From: JBEAOO01 sp041164825
Lineage (GTDB): Bacteria; Pseudomonadota; Gammaproteobacteria; Burkholderiales; Burkholderiaceae_C
Length of the DNA stretch: 18,675 bases
Reading direction: 5' to 3'
Assembly (NCBI GenBank): GCA_041164825.1
Contig: JBEAOO010000259.1
Coordinates: forward strand, 1 to 18,675
Part shown: one piece after another, positions 1 to 7,415 of the stretch
Layout of the letters: each line of letters opens with the position of its first letter
How positions within the stretch are numbered: position 1 is the first letter of the stretch
The notes under the pieces: generated by a model
Database searches by the model: none
Told to the model about the DNA's origin: nothing
Seen by the model: only the letters and a program-made list of their open reading frames with translations
Position numbers and translations under genes: made by a program

Positions 1-445
1 AATTGGCGCCGGCCGCGTTCAGGCGCCCGCCGATCACGAAGGTCGGGTCCACCCCGGCTTCGGCCAGCACGCTGGTCACCAGGCTCGTGGTGGTGGTCTT
101 GCCGTGGGTGCCGGCGATGGCGATGCCTTGCTTCAGGCGCATCAGCTCGGCCAGCATCACCGCGCGCGGCACGACCGGGATGCGCTTGGCCCGGGCGGCG
201 ATCACCTCGGGGTTGTCGCCCTTCACGGCGGTCGAGGTCACCACGGCCTGCGCGCCGGCGATGTGCGCGGCGTCGTGGCCGACGTGGATGCGGATGCCGA
301 GTTCGGCCAGGCGACGCGTCACGGCGCCATCCGACTGGTCGGAGCCGGAGACCACATACCCCAGGTTGTGCAGGATCTCGGCGATGCCGCTCATGCCGGC
401 GCCACCGACGCCGACGAAGTGAATGTGTTTGACGGCGTGTTTCAT
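1..445 (-). CDS. murC: UDP-N-acetylmuramate--L-alanine ligase MurC, N-terminal part (cut by the window edge)
   Basis: MurC adds L-alanine to UDP-MurNAc with ATP, the first amino-acid step of peptidoglycan precursor synthesis in the cytoplasm. Only the first 148 residues are inside the window. They show the Rossmann-like UDP-binding start (VGVGGAGMSGIAEIL, residues 11-25), a GSDQSDG loop at 34-40, and the Mur ligase ATP loop GTHGKTTTT at 112-120. The ATG at 445 overlaps the murG stop as ATGA, so the two genes are probably translationally coupled. The rest of the gene, and presumably ddl, ftsQ, ftsA and ftsZ, lies beyond the left edge; that order is expected from the family and is not seen here. 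No frameshift is visible in the part present. Confidence 0.97.
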   Translation of the reverse strand, partial: MKHAVKHIHFVGVGGAGMSGIAEILHNLGYVVSGSDQSDGAVTRRLAELGIRIHVGHDAAHIAGAQAVVTSTAVKGDNPEVIAARAKRIPVVPRAVMLAELMRLKQGIAIAGTHGKTTTTSLVTSVLAEAGVDPTFVIGGRLNAAGAN

Positions 446-1515
446 GGGACCAGCCTTTCGATCTCATCGGCCACGCGTTGCGCGGCCTGGGGTTTGGCGG
501 CGGCACGCGCTTTTTGCGCCATGGCCAGCAGGCGAAAACGGTCCAGCCCTTGCAGCAATCCGGCCAGATGCTGTGGCGTCATGTCGCCCTGCGGCAGATG
601 AATCGCCCCGCCCACACCGGCCAGCCACTGCGCGTTGTCGCGCTGGTGCGAGGTGGTGCTGACCACCAAAGGCACCAGCACCGACGGCACGCCGGCGGCG
701 CACAACTCGCTCACTGTCACCGCACCGGCGCGGCACAAAATCACGTCGCAGGCGGCCAGCCGCTCGGCCATGTTGTCGATGAAGGGCAGCACCTCGGCGC
801 GCACACCGGCGGCGTCGTAAGCAGCCTGCACAGCGGCATGGTGGGCAGCACCGGTTTGGTGGGTGACGATGGGGCGCTCGGCTTCGGGCAGCAGGGCCAA
901 GGCTTTGGGCAGGGTCTCGTTGAGCACCTTCGCGCCCAGGCTGCCGCCCACCAGCAGCAGGCGCAGCGGGCCGCTGCGGCCTTCAAAGCGTTGCTCGGGC
1001 GATGGCAGCTGTTCGATCTCGGCGCGCACCGGATTGCCGGTGACCACGGCTTGGCGCACGCTGCGCGTGGCCGGGCCATCGAAGCCGAAGGCCACACGAT
1101 CGGCCACCGGCAGCAAAGCCTTGTTGCTCATCAGCAGCGCGGCATCGGCGTTCACCAGCACCAGCGGCAGGCGTTTGAGGGCGGCCATCAGCCCGCCGGG
1201 GAAGCACACATAACCGCCCATGCCCAGCACGGCATCGGCGCGACGCTCGCGCAAGATGCGCCAGCAGGTGCCGAACGAGCCGATCAAGCGGAACACGCCT
1301 TCCACCGTGTGGCGCCAGCCCTTGCCGCGCAGGCCACTGAAGGCCACGCTGTCCATCGCGATGCCGCTGGGCGGCACCAGCTTGTTTTCCATGCCGGTGG
1401 TGGTACCAAGCCAGCTCACGGTCCAGCCGCGCTGCTGCATCTCGCGCGCCACGGCCAGGCCAGGAATCACGTGGCCGCCGGTGCCGGCCGCCATGATGAC
1501 GAGGTGGCGGCTCAT
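442..1515 (-). CDS. murG: Lipid II synthase MurG (GlcNAc transferase)
   Basis: MurG transfers GlcNAc from UDP-GlcNAc to lipid I on the inner face of the membrane, giving lipid II. The 357-residue product has the GT-B glycosyltransferase layout. The N-terminal glycine-rich loop AAGTGGHVIPGLAVA is at 9-23, GMGGYVCFPGG at 98-108, TGNPVR at 159-164, VGGSLGAK at 189-196, and the donor-site segment CRAGAVTVSE with E270 at 261-270. The ATG at 1515 was chosen because the family start (MSRHLVIMAAGTGGH) begins there and AGGAGG sits six bases upstream; a longer frame opening with GTG at 1596 adds 27 residues unlike the family. Oddity: the loop that is HEQN in E. coli reads VNAD (121-124). It follows ftsW across an unusual bridging frame and overlaps murC by 4 bases. 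Confidence 0.96.
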   Translation of the reverse strand: MSRHLVIMAAGTGGHVIPGLAVAREMQQRGWTVSWLGTTTGMENKLVPPSGIAMDSVAFSGLRGKGWRHTVEGVFRLIGSFGTCWRILRERRADAVLGMGGYVCFPGGLMAALKRLPLVLVNADAALLMSNKALLPVADRVAFGFDGPATRSVRQAVVTGNPVRAEIEQLPSPEQRFEGRSGPLRLLLVGGSLGAKVLNETLPKALALLPEAERPIVTHQTGAAHHAAVQAAYDAAGVRAEVLPFIDNMAERLAACDVILCRAGAVTVSELCAAGVPSVLVPLVVSTTSHQRDNAQWLAGVGGAIHLPQGDMTPQHLAGLLQGLDRFRLLAMAQKARAAAKPQAAQRVADEIERLVP

Positions 1516-1536
1516 GCGCGGCCTCCTCTCATCATC
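1512..1536. repeat. Direct repeat copy A (ribosome-binding site and start of murG)
   Basis: This 25-base segment matches 1601-1625 at 23 of 25 positions, in the same orientation, with starts 89 bases apart. On the minus strand it carries the Shine-Dalgarno AGGAGG, the spacer CCGCGC and the ATGA that starts murG. The partner copy carries the end of ftsW. Confidence 0.9.
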
Positions 1537-1604
1537 ACGTCCTGCGTGCCGCAGTCCGCCGCCACTGCGTGGCGTGTCGGTTTTGTCAAAACGCACCGAA
1601 TCAT
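1512..1604 (-). other. Possible 30-codon coupling frame between ftsW and murG
   Basis: A short frame starts with ATG at 1604, overlapping the ftsW stop as ATGA, and ends with TGA at 1512-1514, overlapping the murG start as ATGA. It thus bridges the two genes without a gap. A GGAGG lies seven bases before its start, inside the end of ftsW. Its last seven residues, MMRGGRA, repeat the last seven of FtsW because the DNA segment is duplicated. The rest of the peptide resembles nothing I know. It may be translated only to carry ribosomes from ftsW to murG, or it may be an accident of the duplication; a functional peptide is unlikely. Confidence 0.35.
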
Positions 1605-1625
1605 GCGCGGCCTCCGCGCATCATC
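1601..1625. repeat. Direct repeat copy B (end of ftsW)
   Basis: This is the second copy of the 25-base repeat, differing from copy A at two bases. It encodes the last residues of FtsW (MMRGGRA and stop). On the minus strand it also holds GGAGG, the spacer CCGCGC and ATGA, so it can start the 30-codon frame. Simple duplication of an original ftsW-murG junction would explain the pair. Confidence 0.9.
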
Positions 1626-2863
1626 TGGCGGTTTTCGATATCAATCCGCAGCACGATGGCCAAGGCAATCAGGTTCATCACAATGCCCGAACCGCCATAG
1701 CTCATCAGCGGCAAGGTCAGGCCCTTGGTGGGCAGCACGCCCAGGTTCACGCCCATGTTGATGAAGGCCTGGCCGCCCATCCAAATGCCGATGCCTTGCG
1801 CAAACAGGCCGGCAAAAATGCGGTCCATCGCAATGGCTTGGCGGCCGATGTGGAACAGGCGGCGAGTCAACCAGAAGAAGGCAAAAATCACCGCAGCCAC
1901 GCCGATGAAGCCCAGCTCTTCGCCGATCACGGCGAGCAAGAAGTCGGTGTGCGCTTCGGGCAGGTAGTGCAGTTTTTCGACGCTGGAGCCCAGGCCCTGG
2001 CCGGTGATCTCGCCGCGGCCAAACGCAATCAGCGAGTGCGACAACTGGTAGGCCTTGCCCAGGGTGTACTTCTCGTCCCAGGGATTGAGGTAGGCAAAGA
2101 TGCGCTCACGCCGCCAGGGGCTGAGCGTGATCATCAGCACAAAGGCACCCACCAGCACGGCGGTGATCAAGAAGAACATGCGGCCGTTGACACCGCCTAA
2201 AAACAAGATCGACATGGCGATGGCCGCGATCACCATGAAGGCGCCCATGTCGGGTTCGGCCAGCAGCAGCAGGCCAATCACGCCCACGGCCACCACCATG
2301 GGCAGCACGGCGCGCAGAAAGTTTTCCTTCACGTCCATCTTGCGCACCATGTAGCCAGCGGCATACATGGCCATCGAGAGCTTGGCCAATTCGGACGGCT
2401 GGAAGTTCATGATGCCCAGCGGAATCCAGCGCCGCGCGCCGTTCACGCCCTTGCCCACGTGAGGGATCAGCACCATCACCAGCAACAGCAGCGAGAGCGC
2501 GAACAACCACGGCGCGGCCTGCTCCCACACCTTCACCGGCACCTGCACGGTGATGAGCGCGGCGATCAACGACACGCCGATGAACATCACTTGCCGCACC
2601 AGAAAGTAGGTGGGCGAGTAGCGTGCGAACTTGGGGTTGTCGGGCAAGGCGACCGAGGCCGAATAGACCATCACCAGGCCCAGCGCCATCAAGGCCACCA
2701 CCACCCAGATCAGCGCGTGATCAAAGCCTTGCAAGCGCGTGGGCTGGCCGGTGGAGACGCTGATCCAGTCGCGCACCGGGATGGGACCCGCGCCGTCTTC
2801 ACGGCGGGCAGCCCAGCGCGCGCGCAGCGCGTCCCAACCGATCAAAGCGCCGACGCGGCTCAC
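1601..2863 (-). CDS. ftsW: Septal peptidoglycan polymerase FtsW (SEDS family)
   Basis: FtsW is the membrane glycosyltransferase that polymerises lipid II at the division septum together with FtsI. The 420-residue product, close to the 414 of E. coli, has a cytoplasmic N-terminus of about 48 residues and then about ten hydrophobic segments. SEDS landmarks are GARRWIP at 142-148, NFQPSELAK at 153-161, the extracellular EAHTDF with the probable catalytic D307, GEELGF at 314-319, and TKGLTLPLMSYGGSG at 379-393. The start is GTG at 2863, overlapping the murD stop as GTGA, with GAGGTGA just upstream. The gene ends in a segment that is repeated before murG. Assignment to FtsW, not RodA, also rests on its place between murD and murG. 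Confidence 0.97.
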   Translation of the reverse strand: MSRVGALIGWDALRARWAARREDGAGPIPVRDWISVSTGQPTRLQGFDHALIWVVVALMALGLVMVYSASVALPDNPKFARYSPTYFLVRQVMFIGVSLIAALITVQVPVKVWEQAAPWLFALSLLLLVMVLIPHVGKGVNGARRWIPLGIMNFQPSELAKLSMAMYAAGYMVRKMDVKENFLRAVLPMVVAVGVIGLLLLAEPDMGAFMVIAAIAMSILFLGGVNGRMFFLITAVLVGAFVLMITLSPWRRERIFAYLNPWDEKYTLGKAYQLSHSLIAFGRGEITGQGLGSSVEKLHYLPEAHTDFLLAVIGEELGFIGVAAVIFAFFWLTRRLFHIGRQAIAMDRIFAGLFAQGIGIWMGGQAFINMGVNLGVLPTKGLTLPLMSYGGSGIVMNLIALAIVLRIDIENRQMMRGGRA

Positions 2864-4824
2864 AGGCTCACCTCGCCGCGATCAGCCAGCAGGGTGTTCA
2901 CTTCGTTCACAAACACCTCGGCGCGGTGTGCGTAGTTGCGGAACATGTCGAGGCTGGCGCAAGCCGGGCTGAGCAACACCGAGTCGCCAGACTGCGCTTG
3001 GGCAAACGCCCAACGCGTGGCGGCCTCGAGGGTGGTGTGGCGTTGCATCGGCACGCCGGCGTCGGCCAGCGCGGCTTCGATCGCCTCGGCATCTCGGCCC
3101 AGCGTGGCCACCGCGCGCGCATGGCGGCGCACCGGCGCCAGCAGCGGCGCAAAGTCTTGGCCCTTGCCCTCGCCACCCAAAATCACCACCAAGCGGGCCG
3201 GCGCGCGGTCGGCGCCCAGGCCCAGCAAGGCGGCCACGGTGGCGCCCACGTTGGTGCCCTTGCTGTCGTCAAACGCGTCCACGCCATCGACGCTGGCCAC
3301 GAACTGAACGCGGTGCGGCTCACCGCCGTACTCGCGCAGGCCATGCAGCATCGGCGCCAACGGGCAGCCCACCGAGGTGGCCAGGGCCAGCGCGGCCAGC
3401 GCGTTGCTGGCGTTGTGGCGGCCGCGCACGCGCAGCGCATCGGCCGGCATCAGGCGCTGGATCACCAGGTCTTCGGCCTCGACGGCGGCACCGCGGCGCG
3501 GGCGCTTGAGCACGGTCTCGTCGGCCTCCATCGCGCGCACCAGCCAGGCCATGCCGTTCTCGGTCACCAGGCCAAAGTCGCCCGGGTGCTGCGGCGCGTC
3601 CAGGCCAAATCGCACCACGCGGCGCACGATGGGCTTGGCGCCGCGGCCCTTCACGGGGATCGGCGCGGGCACCATCTGCTCGGTGGCCGGGTCGTCGCGA
3701 TTGATCACCATCACCGTGCGGCTGCCCGAGGCGGGGCCAAAGATGCGCGCCTTGGCACCGGCATACGCGGCCATGCTGCCGTGCCAGTCCAGGTGGTCTT
3801 GCGTGATGTTGAGCACCGTCGCGGCATCGGGCTCGAAGCCCTTGACCTCGTCGAGCTGGAAGCTGGACAGCTCCAGCACCCAGACTTCGGGCAGGTGCTC
3901 GAACACCGGGCCGGGCGGCGGCGGTGGAATCAGGTGCGGCGGCGGGCCGCCGCCCGTGATCTCGGCGTCGAGGCGCGCTGCGTTGGCGGCCACCAGGGCG
4001 GCGGCGGCCGCGGCGGCAGACGCGGGCACAGCCTCGGTGTCGGTGTCGGTGTCGAGCGTCGTCAACTCGCCGTCATCGCCAACCTGCGCCAGCGTCACAC
4101 CGTCCAAGGCGGCCAACGCACTCAGGTCGCGCTCGGCGTCATCGAGCGCGGCGGGTTCTGCGTCGCCCAGGCTGGCGCTGTCCGGAAAGTCCGAGTCAGC
4201 CGATTCGTCGACAGCGGGCTCTGTGGACGCCGTTGCTGCGTTCGCCACGTCCTCAGCCGCGACTGCCACATCGGTGCTGGCGTCGGCCTGGGCCAACGCA
4301 TCAGGCGCCGGCTCCAAATCCAGCGCGTCAGACAGCGTTTGCAGCAGCGTCGGGCCGATGTTGCCCGCCATCACCGTGCGGCGGCCGGTGCGGGCCACCA
4401 ACATCGCGGTCATCGAGGTGGTGGTGGTTTTGCCATTGGTGCCGGTGATGGCCAGCACCTTGGGCGCATAACCACGCTCGGCCTTCAAATCGGCCAGCGC
4501 GTGCGCAAACAAATCCAGCTCGCCTTGCACCAGCACACCAGTGTCACGGGCCCGCTCAAGCAAAGGGTGGATGCGAGCGTCTGCAGGCGCCAAGCCCGGG
4601 CTCTTCAGCACCAGGCGCACACCCGCCAAAGCCGCCACATCGAGCGCACCACTCAGGCGCTCGGCCGCGGGCACATGCTTGAGCAACTCGGCCGATTGCG
4701 GTGGGTTCTCGCGCGAATCCCAGACGCGCACGTGCGCGCCATGGCGGGCGCACCAGCGCGCCATCGCCAAGCCGGAATCGCCCAGGCCCAGCACCAGCAC
4801 GGTGAGTTGCGACAGGTGTTTCAT
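2860..4824 (-). CDS. murD: UDP-N-acetylmuramoylalanine--D-glutamate ligase MurD with a large internal insertion
   Basis: MurD adds D-glutamate to UDP-MurNAc-L-Ala with ATP in the cytoplasm. The product is 654 residues against 438 in E. coli. Catalytic landmarks are intact: GLGDSGLA at 13-20, the ATP loop GTNGKTTTT at 128-136, AGNIG at 153-157, VLELSSFQLD at 316-325, NITQDHLDWHGSM at 339-351 with the likely carbamylated K358, GRHNASNALAA at 468-478, DDSKGTN at 519-525 and LLSPACASLDMF at 617-628. Most of the excess is an insertion at about 168-310, which is acidic, alanine-rich and ends in a polyproline stretch. It falls between AGNIGPTLLQTLSDAL and LPEVWVLELSSFQL, at a domain surface. The frame is open throughout, so this is a real in-frame insertion. 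The ATG at 4824 lies 13 bases after mraY. Confidence 0.95.
   Translation of the reverse strand: MKHLSQLTVLVLGLGDSGLAMARWCARHGAHVRVWDSRENPPQSAELLKHVPAAERLSGALDVAALAGVRLVLKSPGLAPADARIHPLLERARDTGVLVQGELDLFAHALADLKAERGYAPKVLAITGTNGKTTTTSMTAMLVARTGRRTVMAGNIGPTLLQTLSDALDLEPAPDALAQADASTDVAVAAEDVANAATASTEPAVDESADSDFPDSASLGDAEPAALDDAERDLSALAALDGVTLAQVGDDGELTTLDTDTDTEAVPASAAAAAAALVAANAARLDAEITGGGPPPHLIPPPPPGPVFEHLPEVWVLELSSFQLDEVKGFEPDAATVLNITQDHLDWHGSMAAYAGAKARIFGPASGSRTVMVINRDDPATEQMVPAPIPVKGRGAKPIVRRVVRFGLDAPQHPGDFGLVTENGMAWLVRAMEADETVLKRPRRGAAVEAEDLVIQRLMPADALRVRGRHNASNALAALALATSVGCPLAPMLHGLREYGGEPHRVQFVASVDGVDAFDDSKGTNVGATVAALLGLGADRAPARLVVILGGEGKGQDFAPLLAPVRRHARAVATLGRDAEAIEAALADAGVPMQRHTTLEAATRWAFAQAQSGDSVLLSPACASLDMFRNYAHRAEVFVNEVNTLLADRGEVSL
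3895..4323 (-). other. Low-complexity insertion inside MurD
   Basis: This segment encodes about 143 residues (168-310) absent from E. coli MurD. In residues 168-290 I count 29 Asp or Glu, only two Arg (R232, R284) and no Lys or His, with abundant Ala, Ser and Thr, so the chain is probably disordered. It contains DTDTDTE (from hexanucleotide repeats) and an alanine tract at 270-277, then GGGPPPHLIPPPPPGP at 291-306. No known domain is recognisable. Confidence 0.85.
4034..4054. repeat. Short hexanucleotide tandem repeat in murD
   Basis: Three and a half copies of tcggtg lie in frame in the MurD insertion and encode alternating Asp and Thr. A GCG/GGC-type trinucleotide-rich run at about 3998-4017 encodes the neighbouring alanine tract. 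Both could change length by replication slippage without breaking the frame. Confidence 0.8.
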
Positions 4825-4837
4825 GGCGTGCGCGGTC

Positions 4838-6016
4838 TCAACGCAACTTCAAGCTGGCCAGGCCCACGAGGCACAGCAGCATGGTGATGATCCAGAAGCG
4901 GATGACGACCTGCGTCTCCTTCCAGCCCGATTTTTCGAAGTGGTGGTGCAGCGGCGCCATCTTCAAAATGCGCCGGCCTTCGCCGTACTTCTTCTTGGTG
5001 TACTTGAACCACAGCACCTGCACCATCACCGACAGCGCTTCGGCCACGAACACGCCGCCCATGATGCCGAGCACGATCTCTTGGCGTGTGATGACGGCGA
5101 TGGTGCCGAGTGCACCGCCCAGCGACAGCGCGCCCACATCGCCCATGAAGACCTGCGCCGGATGTGCGTTGAACCACAAGAAGGCCAGGCCCGCGCCCGC
5201 CATCGCGGCACAAAAAATCAGCAACTCACCGGCCCCAGGAATGAAGGGGAACAGCAGGTATTTGGAATACACCGAGCTGCCCGTGACGTAGGCGAACACG
5301 CCCAGTGCGGAGCCCACCATCACCACCGGCATGATGGCCAAGCCATCGAGGCCATCGGTGAGGTTGACGGCGTTGCTCGCGCCCACGATCACCAAGTAGG
5401 TGAGGATGATGAAGCCGAACACGCCCAGCGGGTAGCTGATGGTTTTGAAGAAGGGCACGATCAAGTCGGCCTTGGGCGGCAGATCGTTCGAGAAGCCGCT
5501 TTGCACCCAGCGGATGAAGAGCTCCAACACGCGCAGGTTGGAGGTCTCCGACACACTGAACGCCAGATAGAGTGCCGCCACCAGGCCAATCAGCGATTGC
5601 CAGAAGTACTTCTCCTTCGAGCTCATGCCCTCGGGGTTCTTGTCGACCACCTTGCGCCAGTCGTCAACCCAGCCGATCGCACCGAAGCCGAGCGTCACGA
5701 GCAGCACGATCCAGACAAAGCGGTTGCTCCAGTCGAACCACAGCAGGGTCGAGACGGCGATGCCGATCAGGATCAGCACGCCACCCATGGTGGGCGTGCC
5801 GTTCTTGGCCAGGTGCGATTGCATGGCATAGCCGCGCACAGGCTGGCCGATCTTCAGCGCCGTGAGGCGGCGGATCACCCAGGGGCCGAAGGACAGGCCG
5901 ATCAACAGCGCCGTCAACGCCGCCATCACCGCACGGAAGGTGAGGTACTGGAAAACGCGGAAAAAGCCGAACTCGGGCGACAGCCCCTGCAGCCACTGGG
6001 CCAAACTAAGCAGCAT
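4838..6016 (-). CDS. mraY: Phospho-MurNAc-pentapeptide translocase MraY
   Basis: MraY transfers phospho-MurNAc-pentapeptide from UDP to undecaprenyl phosphate in the inner membrane, forming lipid I. The 392-residue product carries the family signatures: GTPTMGG at 73-79, the Asp pair VDDW at 117-120, NAVNLTDGLDGLA at 215-227, FMGDVGAL at 290-297 with the catalytic-region D293, and the histidine cluster APLHHHFEKSGW at 354-365. About ten hydrophobic segments are evident. The ATG at 6016 was chosen over one at 6031 because AGGAG lies six bases before it and the product then begins MLLSLAQWLQ like other MraY proteins. It overlaps murF by 11 bases and is followed by murD after 13. Confidence 0.97.
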   Translation of the reverse strand: MLLSLAQWLQGLSPEFGFFRVFQYLTFRAVMAALTALLIGLSFGPWVIRRLTALKIGQPVRGYAMQSHLAKNGTPTMGGVLILIGIAVSTLLWFDWSNRFVWIVLLVTLGFGAIGWVDDWRKVVDKNPEGMSSKEKYFWQSLIGLVAALYLAFSVSETSNLRVLELFIRWVQSGFSNDLPPKADLIVPFFKTISYPLGVFGFIILTYLVIVGASNAVNLTDGLDGLAIMPVVMVGSALGVFAYVTGSSVYSKYLLFPFIPGAGELLIFCAAMAGAGLAFLWFNAHPAQVFMGDVGALSLGGALGTIAVITRQEIVLGIMGGVFVAEALSVMVQVLWFKYTKKKYGEGRRILKMAPLHHHFEKSGWKETQVVIRFWIITMLLCLVGLASLKLR

Positions 6017-7415
6017 GCGGTGCTCCTGCAATGGGGTCGGACGTCAGATCGGGGGTGGCCATCAGCGCGGCCACGATCTGCTCCATCTTCATGAAGCGCG
6101 AGCCCTTGACCACGACGGCCCCGGCCTGCGGGCCTTGTGGCAGCGCGGCCAGCATGTCGGCCACGCTGGCAAAGTGGCGCGCGCCGCTGAACGCAGCGGC
6201 GGCGTGCGTGCACAGCTCGCCCACGGTCCAGAGCGCGTCGATGTGTTGGGACTGGGCCGCCTCGCCCACCTCGCGGTGGAAGGCCGGCCCTTGGTCGCCC
6301 ACCTCGCCCATGTCGCCCAGCAGCAACCAGCGCGGGCCGGGCAGCGAGGCCAGCACGTCGATGGCGGCACGCACGGAATCGGGGTTGGCGTTGTAGCTGT
6401 CGTCGATCAGCGTGACGCGCTGCGCGCCGCGCCACAGGGTGTGCACTTGCGAGCGGCCTTTGACGGGGCGAAAGCCCTCCAGGCCCGCGGCGATGGATGC
6501 CAAGGGGCACCCGGCGGCCAGCGCGCAAGTGGCTGCGGCCAGCGCGTTTTTCACGTTGTGCCAGCCGGCCACATAGAGGTTGAACGCCGCCGTGCCCGCG
6601 GGCGTGTGCAGCATCAGCGTCCAGTGGTCGCCGTGCCAGTGCGCTTCGGTGGTCACGTCGGCCGGGCCGGTGAGCGCAAAGGTGAGCGTGGGGCGGTGCG
6701 CGGACAGATCGTGCCAGAGCGGGGCGTAGTCGTCGTCGGCCGGAAACACGGCCACGCCGATGGGGCCGAGCGCGGCGATCACGCTGCCGTTCTCGCGCGC
6801 CACGGCTTCGACGCTGGCCATGAATTCTTGGTGCTCACGCTGGGCGTTGTTGACCAGCGCCACCGTGGGGCGGGTGATGGCCGCGAGCTGGGCGATCTCG
6901 CCCGGGTGGTTCATGCCGAGCTCGATCACCGCGGCGCGGTGCCAGGCGCGCTCGTCCTGGCGCAGGCGCAGCAGCGTCAGCGGCACGCCAATGTCGTTGT
7001 TGAAATTGCCTTGCGTGCTGAAAGCCGCGTCGGCCAGCCAGGCGCGCAGGATGGCGGCCGTCATTTGCGTGACGGTGGTTTTGCCATTGCTGCCCGTGAC
7101 CGCGATCACCGGCAAGTCGAACTGGGCGCGCCAAGCAGCCGCCAAGTCGATCAAGGCCAGGCGCGTGTTGGCCACCTGCAGGCCGGGCAAGCCGGCTTCT
7201 GCCAAACCTTGTTCGGCCAAGGCCGCCACCGCACCGGCGGCGCGCGCCTGCGGCAAAAAACTGTGCGCGTCAAAACGCTCACCGCGCAGCGCCACGAACA
7301 AATCGCCCGCTTGCAGCGTGCGGGTGTCGGTGTGCACGCGGGCGATGCGCACATCGCCGGCGCCCACTACCGTGGCGCTGGGCAACAGCGCACCCGCTTG
7401 GGCCAGGTTCATCAT
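6006..7415 (-). CDS. murF: UDP-MurNAc-tripeptide--D-alanyl-D-alanine ligase MurF
   Basis: MurF adds D-Ala-D-Ala to UDP-MurNAc-tripeptide with ATP and completes the cytoplasmic pentapeptide precursor. The product is 469 residues (452 in E. coli). It shows an N-terminal substrate domain with HTDTRTLQAGDLFVAL at 28-43 and the ATP loop GSNGKTTV at 108-115. The central domain follows with NFNNDIGVPLTLLRL and ELGMNHPGEI, then HNVKNALAA and LIDDSYNANPDSV in the C-terminal part. The ATG at 7415 overlaps the murE stop as ATGA; a second ATG directly after it could also serve. The order murE-murF-mraY is standard for the cluster. Confidence 0.97.
   Translation of the reverse strand: MMNLAQAGALLPSATVVGAGDVRIARVHTDTRTLQAGDLFVALRGERFDAHSFLPQARAAGAVAALAEQGLAEAGLPGLQVANTRLALIDLAAAWRAQFDLPVIAVTGSNGKTTVTQMTAAILRAWLADAAFSTQGNFNNDIGVPLTLLRLRQDERAWHRAAVIELGMNHPGEIAQLAAITRPTVALVNNAQREHQEFMASVEAVARENGSVIAALGPIGVAVFPADDDYAPLWHDLSAHRPTLTFALTGPADVTTEAHWHGDHWTLMLHTPAGTAAFNLYVAGWHNVKNALAAATCALAAGCPLASIAAGLEGFRPVKGRSQVHTLWRGAQRVTLIDDSYNANPDSVRAAIDVLASLPGPRWLLLGDMGEVGDQGPAFHREVGEAAQSQHIDALWTVGELCTHAAAAFSGARHFASVADMLAALPQGPQAGAVVVKGSRFMKMEQIVAALMATPDLTSDPIAGAPHAA

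Noticed and set aside
1516..1596. An N-terminal extension of MurG from GTG at 1596
   Set aside because: The added 27 residues do not resemble MurG, while ATG at 1515 has AGGAGG at proper distance and gives the family N-terminus.
478..1761. A 427-codon plus-strand frame opposite murG
   Set aside because: Antisense shadow of murG and the end of ftsW; low-complexity His/Gln/Ala-rich product.
2926..4887. A 653-codon plus-strand frame opposite murD
   Set aside because: It is a GC-driven shadow of murD: no ribosome-binding site, His/Gln/Arg/Gly-rich composition typical of antisense frames, and no family resemblance.
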